Source: SLFT01 sp964493075
GTDB lineage: Bacteria; Hydrogenedentota; Hydrogenedentia; Hydrogenedentales; CAITNO01
Reading direction: 5' to 3'
Assembly: GCA_964493075.1 (NCBI GenBank)
Contig: CAZBNU010000214.1
Location: forward strand, 1-6,929
DNA: 6,929 bases
In this document: positions 5,300-6,929 of the stretch, one piece after another
How the letters are laid out: each line of letters opens with the position of its first letter
How positions within the stretch are numbered: the first letter of the stretch is position 1
Translations under genes and position numbers: made by a program
The notes under the pieces: model-generated
Databases searched by the model: none
Told to the model about the DNA's origin: nothing
What the model saw: only the letters and a program-made list of their open reading frames with translations

Positions 5300-6828
5300 C
5301 TACTCATATTCCCACTTGAGAATCCACGGATCGTTGGTACGTTTCTGGAAAGCGCGTAGTTTGTNNNNNNNNNNNNNNNNNNNNNNNNNNNNNNNNNNNN
5401 NNNNNNNNNNNNNNNNNNNNNNNNNNNNNNNNNNNNNNNNNNNNNNNNNNNNNNNNNNNNNNNNTCCCACTTGAGAATCCACGGATCGTTGGTACGTTTC
5501 TGGAAAGCGCGTAGTTTGTCTTTCAGTTCCGCAAGAATAACAGCGTGTTCGGGACTGTCCGCGAGGTTGTGAATTTCGTCGGGGTCTTCTTCGAGGTCGT
5601 AGAGTTCAAAGGGTGGGCGTTGTATGTACGCTTCAATGCTGCGTTTGCCGTAGTGGGTTTCGCCCTGTTCGCGCAAACTCTGCCAGGTGCTTGAGGCGTA
5701 CAGGTCGGACGCAAAGGGATAGGGCAGACCACTGGCGATGTTCCAGATCAGTTTGTAACGCCGCTGCCGCACCACGCGCATGGGATAGTACATGGTGATT
5801 TCGTGGAAGGTGTGGGACGCATAGATTTCGTCGAAGCCTTCGGGGTGTTCTTCTTCCAGCGTGTTCAGGAACGACCTGCCGTGGAATTCGTGATCTTCAG
5901 GCATGGCATTGCAGAAGTCAAGGATCGTCGGTGTGATATATGTCCAGTTAATCATCGCGTCGCAGGCGTGTCCCTTGTTCGTCTGGTATGGGTTGCGCAC
6001 CACGCACGGCAGGCGCATGCCCGGTTCGTAGAGGTTCGTCTTCGCACCGGGGAAGGCAATGCCGTTGTCGGAGATGTAAATGAGCAAAGTGTTGTCCCAT
6101 TGCCCGGTTTCCTTCAGGATTTCAATGAGACGCAACAGCCCTTTGTCTGCCCGCTCCACGGACATGTAGTATTGCGCCAGTTCCTCGCGGCATTCGGGCG
6201 TGTCCGGCAGGTAGTCCGGCACAATCACGTCTGCCGGATCAATGGGTTCGGAACCTTCGCGCACAAAGGGACGATGCGGTTCCGTGGTGCAGAAATACAG
6301 GAAGAAAGGACGGCTGTTATCCGCAGTAATAAAGTCCCGGCAATTATCCGCCATCAATGCGGGCGACTTGCCCGCAAGGGCGTTGTCAAAGCGATACACC
6401 TCCGGTGGGCCTACATGAAACTTGCCTGCCCGCGCCGTGCGATACCCGGCTTCGGCCAATAGTACCGGCAGCGTTCGCACCGTATCAAAGGTGCGGAAAT
6501 GATGGTAACTATGCTCATGCCCGTACTGGCCGTTGGCGTGATTATGCCAGCCAGTGAGAATGGTGGAGCGGCTTGCGCTGCACGACGGCGTGGTGCAGAA
6601 GGCGCGTGTGAATCGTGTGCCTTCCGCAGCGAGCATGTCCAGGCCGGGGGTGCGGATGACGGGATTGCCGTAACAACCCGCATCGTCCGTACCCTGGTCG
6701 TCCACCACATAAAGCAGCACATTGGGCCGCGTTGCGGGCTGGTCTGCTGCGTGCATGTCAGCGGACATCGCCGCTGCCGCCGCGCCCACACCCGCCATGA
6801 AAGTGCGCCGTGAAATGTCAGGGGTCAT
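5300..6828 (-). CDS. Sulfatase, N-sulfoglucosamine sulfohydrolase (SGSH)-like, interrupted by an artefactual gap
   Basis: A type I sulfatase of alkaline-phosphatase fold that hydrolyses sulfate groups using a formylglycine made from cysteine. The N-terminus carries a Tat signal (SRRTFM, 6-11, then an Ala-rich segment), so export is likely. Active-site residues seen are D43, D44, C83 (motif CSASR, 83-87, followed by STILTG), K136, H138, H185, D254, N255 and K263. Similarity to human heparan N-sulfatase runs over most of the length: TVRTLPVLLAEAGYRT, GKFHVGPPEVYRFD, SDNGIAFPGAKTNLYEPG, HEITMYYPMR and NDPWI near the end. This suggests activity on N-sulfated glucosamine or a related sulfated sugar, but substrate is not proven. 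The coding region contains 100 Ns (5365-5464) flanked by an identical 55-bp overlap. Collapsing 155 bp restores one frame of 457 residues ending WILKWEYE with TAG at 5302-5300. A reading through the Ns gives a false 530-residue protein with a frameshifted tail. GAGGAA lies about 8 nt before the ATG. Confidence 0.95.
5310..5519. other. Scaffold gap (100 N) flanked by an identical 55-bp overlap
   Basis: The Ns occupy 5365-5464, exactly 100 positions, the usual placeholder for a gap of unknown size. The 55 bases immediately before them (5310-5364) are identical to the 55 immediately after (5465-5519). Both copies encode the same part of the sulfatase C-terminus (KLRAFQKRTNDPWILKW). This is what two contigs look like when they share an unmerged end overlap of k-mer length and are joined by a scaffolder. 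Removing one copy and the Ns restores the reading frame and a family-typical C-terminus, so no sequence is probably missing. Confidence 0.95.
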
Positions 6829-6856
6829 GGGTATATTTCCTCGTAGAGTTCAGCCC

Positions 6857-6928
6857 TCACTTAATGGGAGAAAAGTCCATAGGTGTCATGAACAATGATT
6901 CCACCTTATCCGTTAGCGATCCGTTTAC
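6857..6928 (-). CDS. Possible C-terminal end of an upstream gene (partial, unidentified)
   Basis: One minus-strand frame is open from the right edge to a TGA at 6859-6857. It encodes 23 residues ending VESLFMTPMDFSPIK. The other two minus-strand frames have stops within the first 24 bases from the edge. If real, it is the tail of a gene lying 28 bp upstream of the sulfatase ATG on the same strand, a spacing typical of an operon. I do not recognise the sequence. A random frame of this length stays open about one time in three, so support is weak. Confidence 0.3.
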   Translation of the reverse strand, partial: VNGSLTDKVESLFMTPMDFSPIK

Positions 6929-6929
6929 T

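Noticed and set aside
5236..5364. C-terminal extension of the sulfatase to 5236 (TNYALSRN... to EIMYI)
   Set aside because: It is produced by reading through the N block out of frame. Merging the 55-bp overlap gives the natural end WEYE with a stop at 5302-5300.
5803..6462. A 219-residue plus-strand open frame
   Set aside because: It is antisense to the sulfatase, which is conserved throughout this stretch. The composition looks like a reverse-frame shadow and there is no ribosome-binding site or recognisable domain.

Overview
The window looks like a piece of a metagenome-assembled or draft genome from a diderm-like bacterium with many genes for polysaccharide breakdown. It has two lipoprotein-type thioredoxin-fold proteins, a Tat-exported sulfatase of the heparan-N-sulfatase (SGSH) type, a large cytosolic GH38 alpha-mannosidase and an A-type RNase P RNA. 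Coding GC content is moderate. This gene content and the 9-bp-period AAGGGAC-type repeats would suit the PVC superphylum (Planctomycetes, Verrucomicrobia, Lentisphaerae) or Hydrogenedentota-like lineages. That placement is inference from general familiarity, not from a search.

Left part (1-1838), all on the minus strand. Reading in the direction of transcription, a PRX_like1-type redoxin lipoprotein (1838-1233) is followed after 13 bp by a TlpA/ResA-like thioredoxin lipoprotein (1219-647). Next come the RNase P RNA gene rnpB (606-243), with its own plausible promoter just after the TlpA stop codon, and the first 63 codons of an O6-alkylguanine-DNA alkyltransferase-like gene that runs off the left edge. 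The two redoxins are probably one operon acting outside the cytoplasmic membrane.

Middle (1839-2117). This 279-bp divergent intergenic region holds a TATAAT box facing right and a notable element: two arrays of degenerate 9-bp units (consensus NNAAGGGAC) in opposite orientation. Their outer ends form a perfect 15-bp inverted repeat. The right arm ends 4 bp before the Shine-Dalgarno sequence of the mannosidase.

Right part (2118-6929). The GH38 alpha-mannosidase (plus, 2118-5249) converges on the sulfatase (minus, 6828-5300). The sulfatase is interrupted by 100 Ns, but the gap is almost certainly a scaffolding artefact. The 55 bases on each side of the Ns are identical, and collapsing them restores one uninterrupted 457-residue sulfatase. 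A short open frame at the right edge may be the tail of another minus-strand gene in the same operon. The mannosidase and sulfatase together suggest degradation of sulfated or mannose-containing glycans, with desulfation in the periplasm and mannose release in the cytosol.

I see no clear sign of a wholly new system. The most unusual signal is the paired nonamer array in the mannosidase leader, with a weaker related-looking stretch between rnpB and the alkyltransferase gene.
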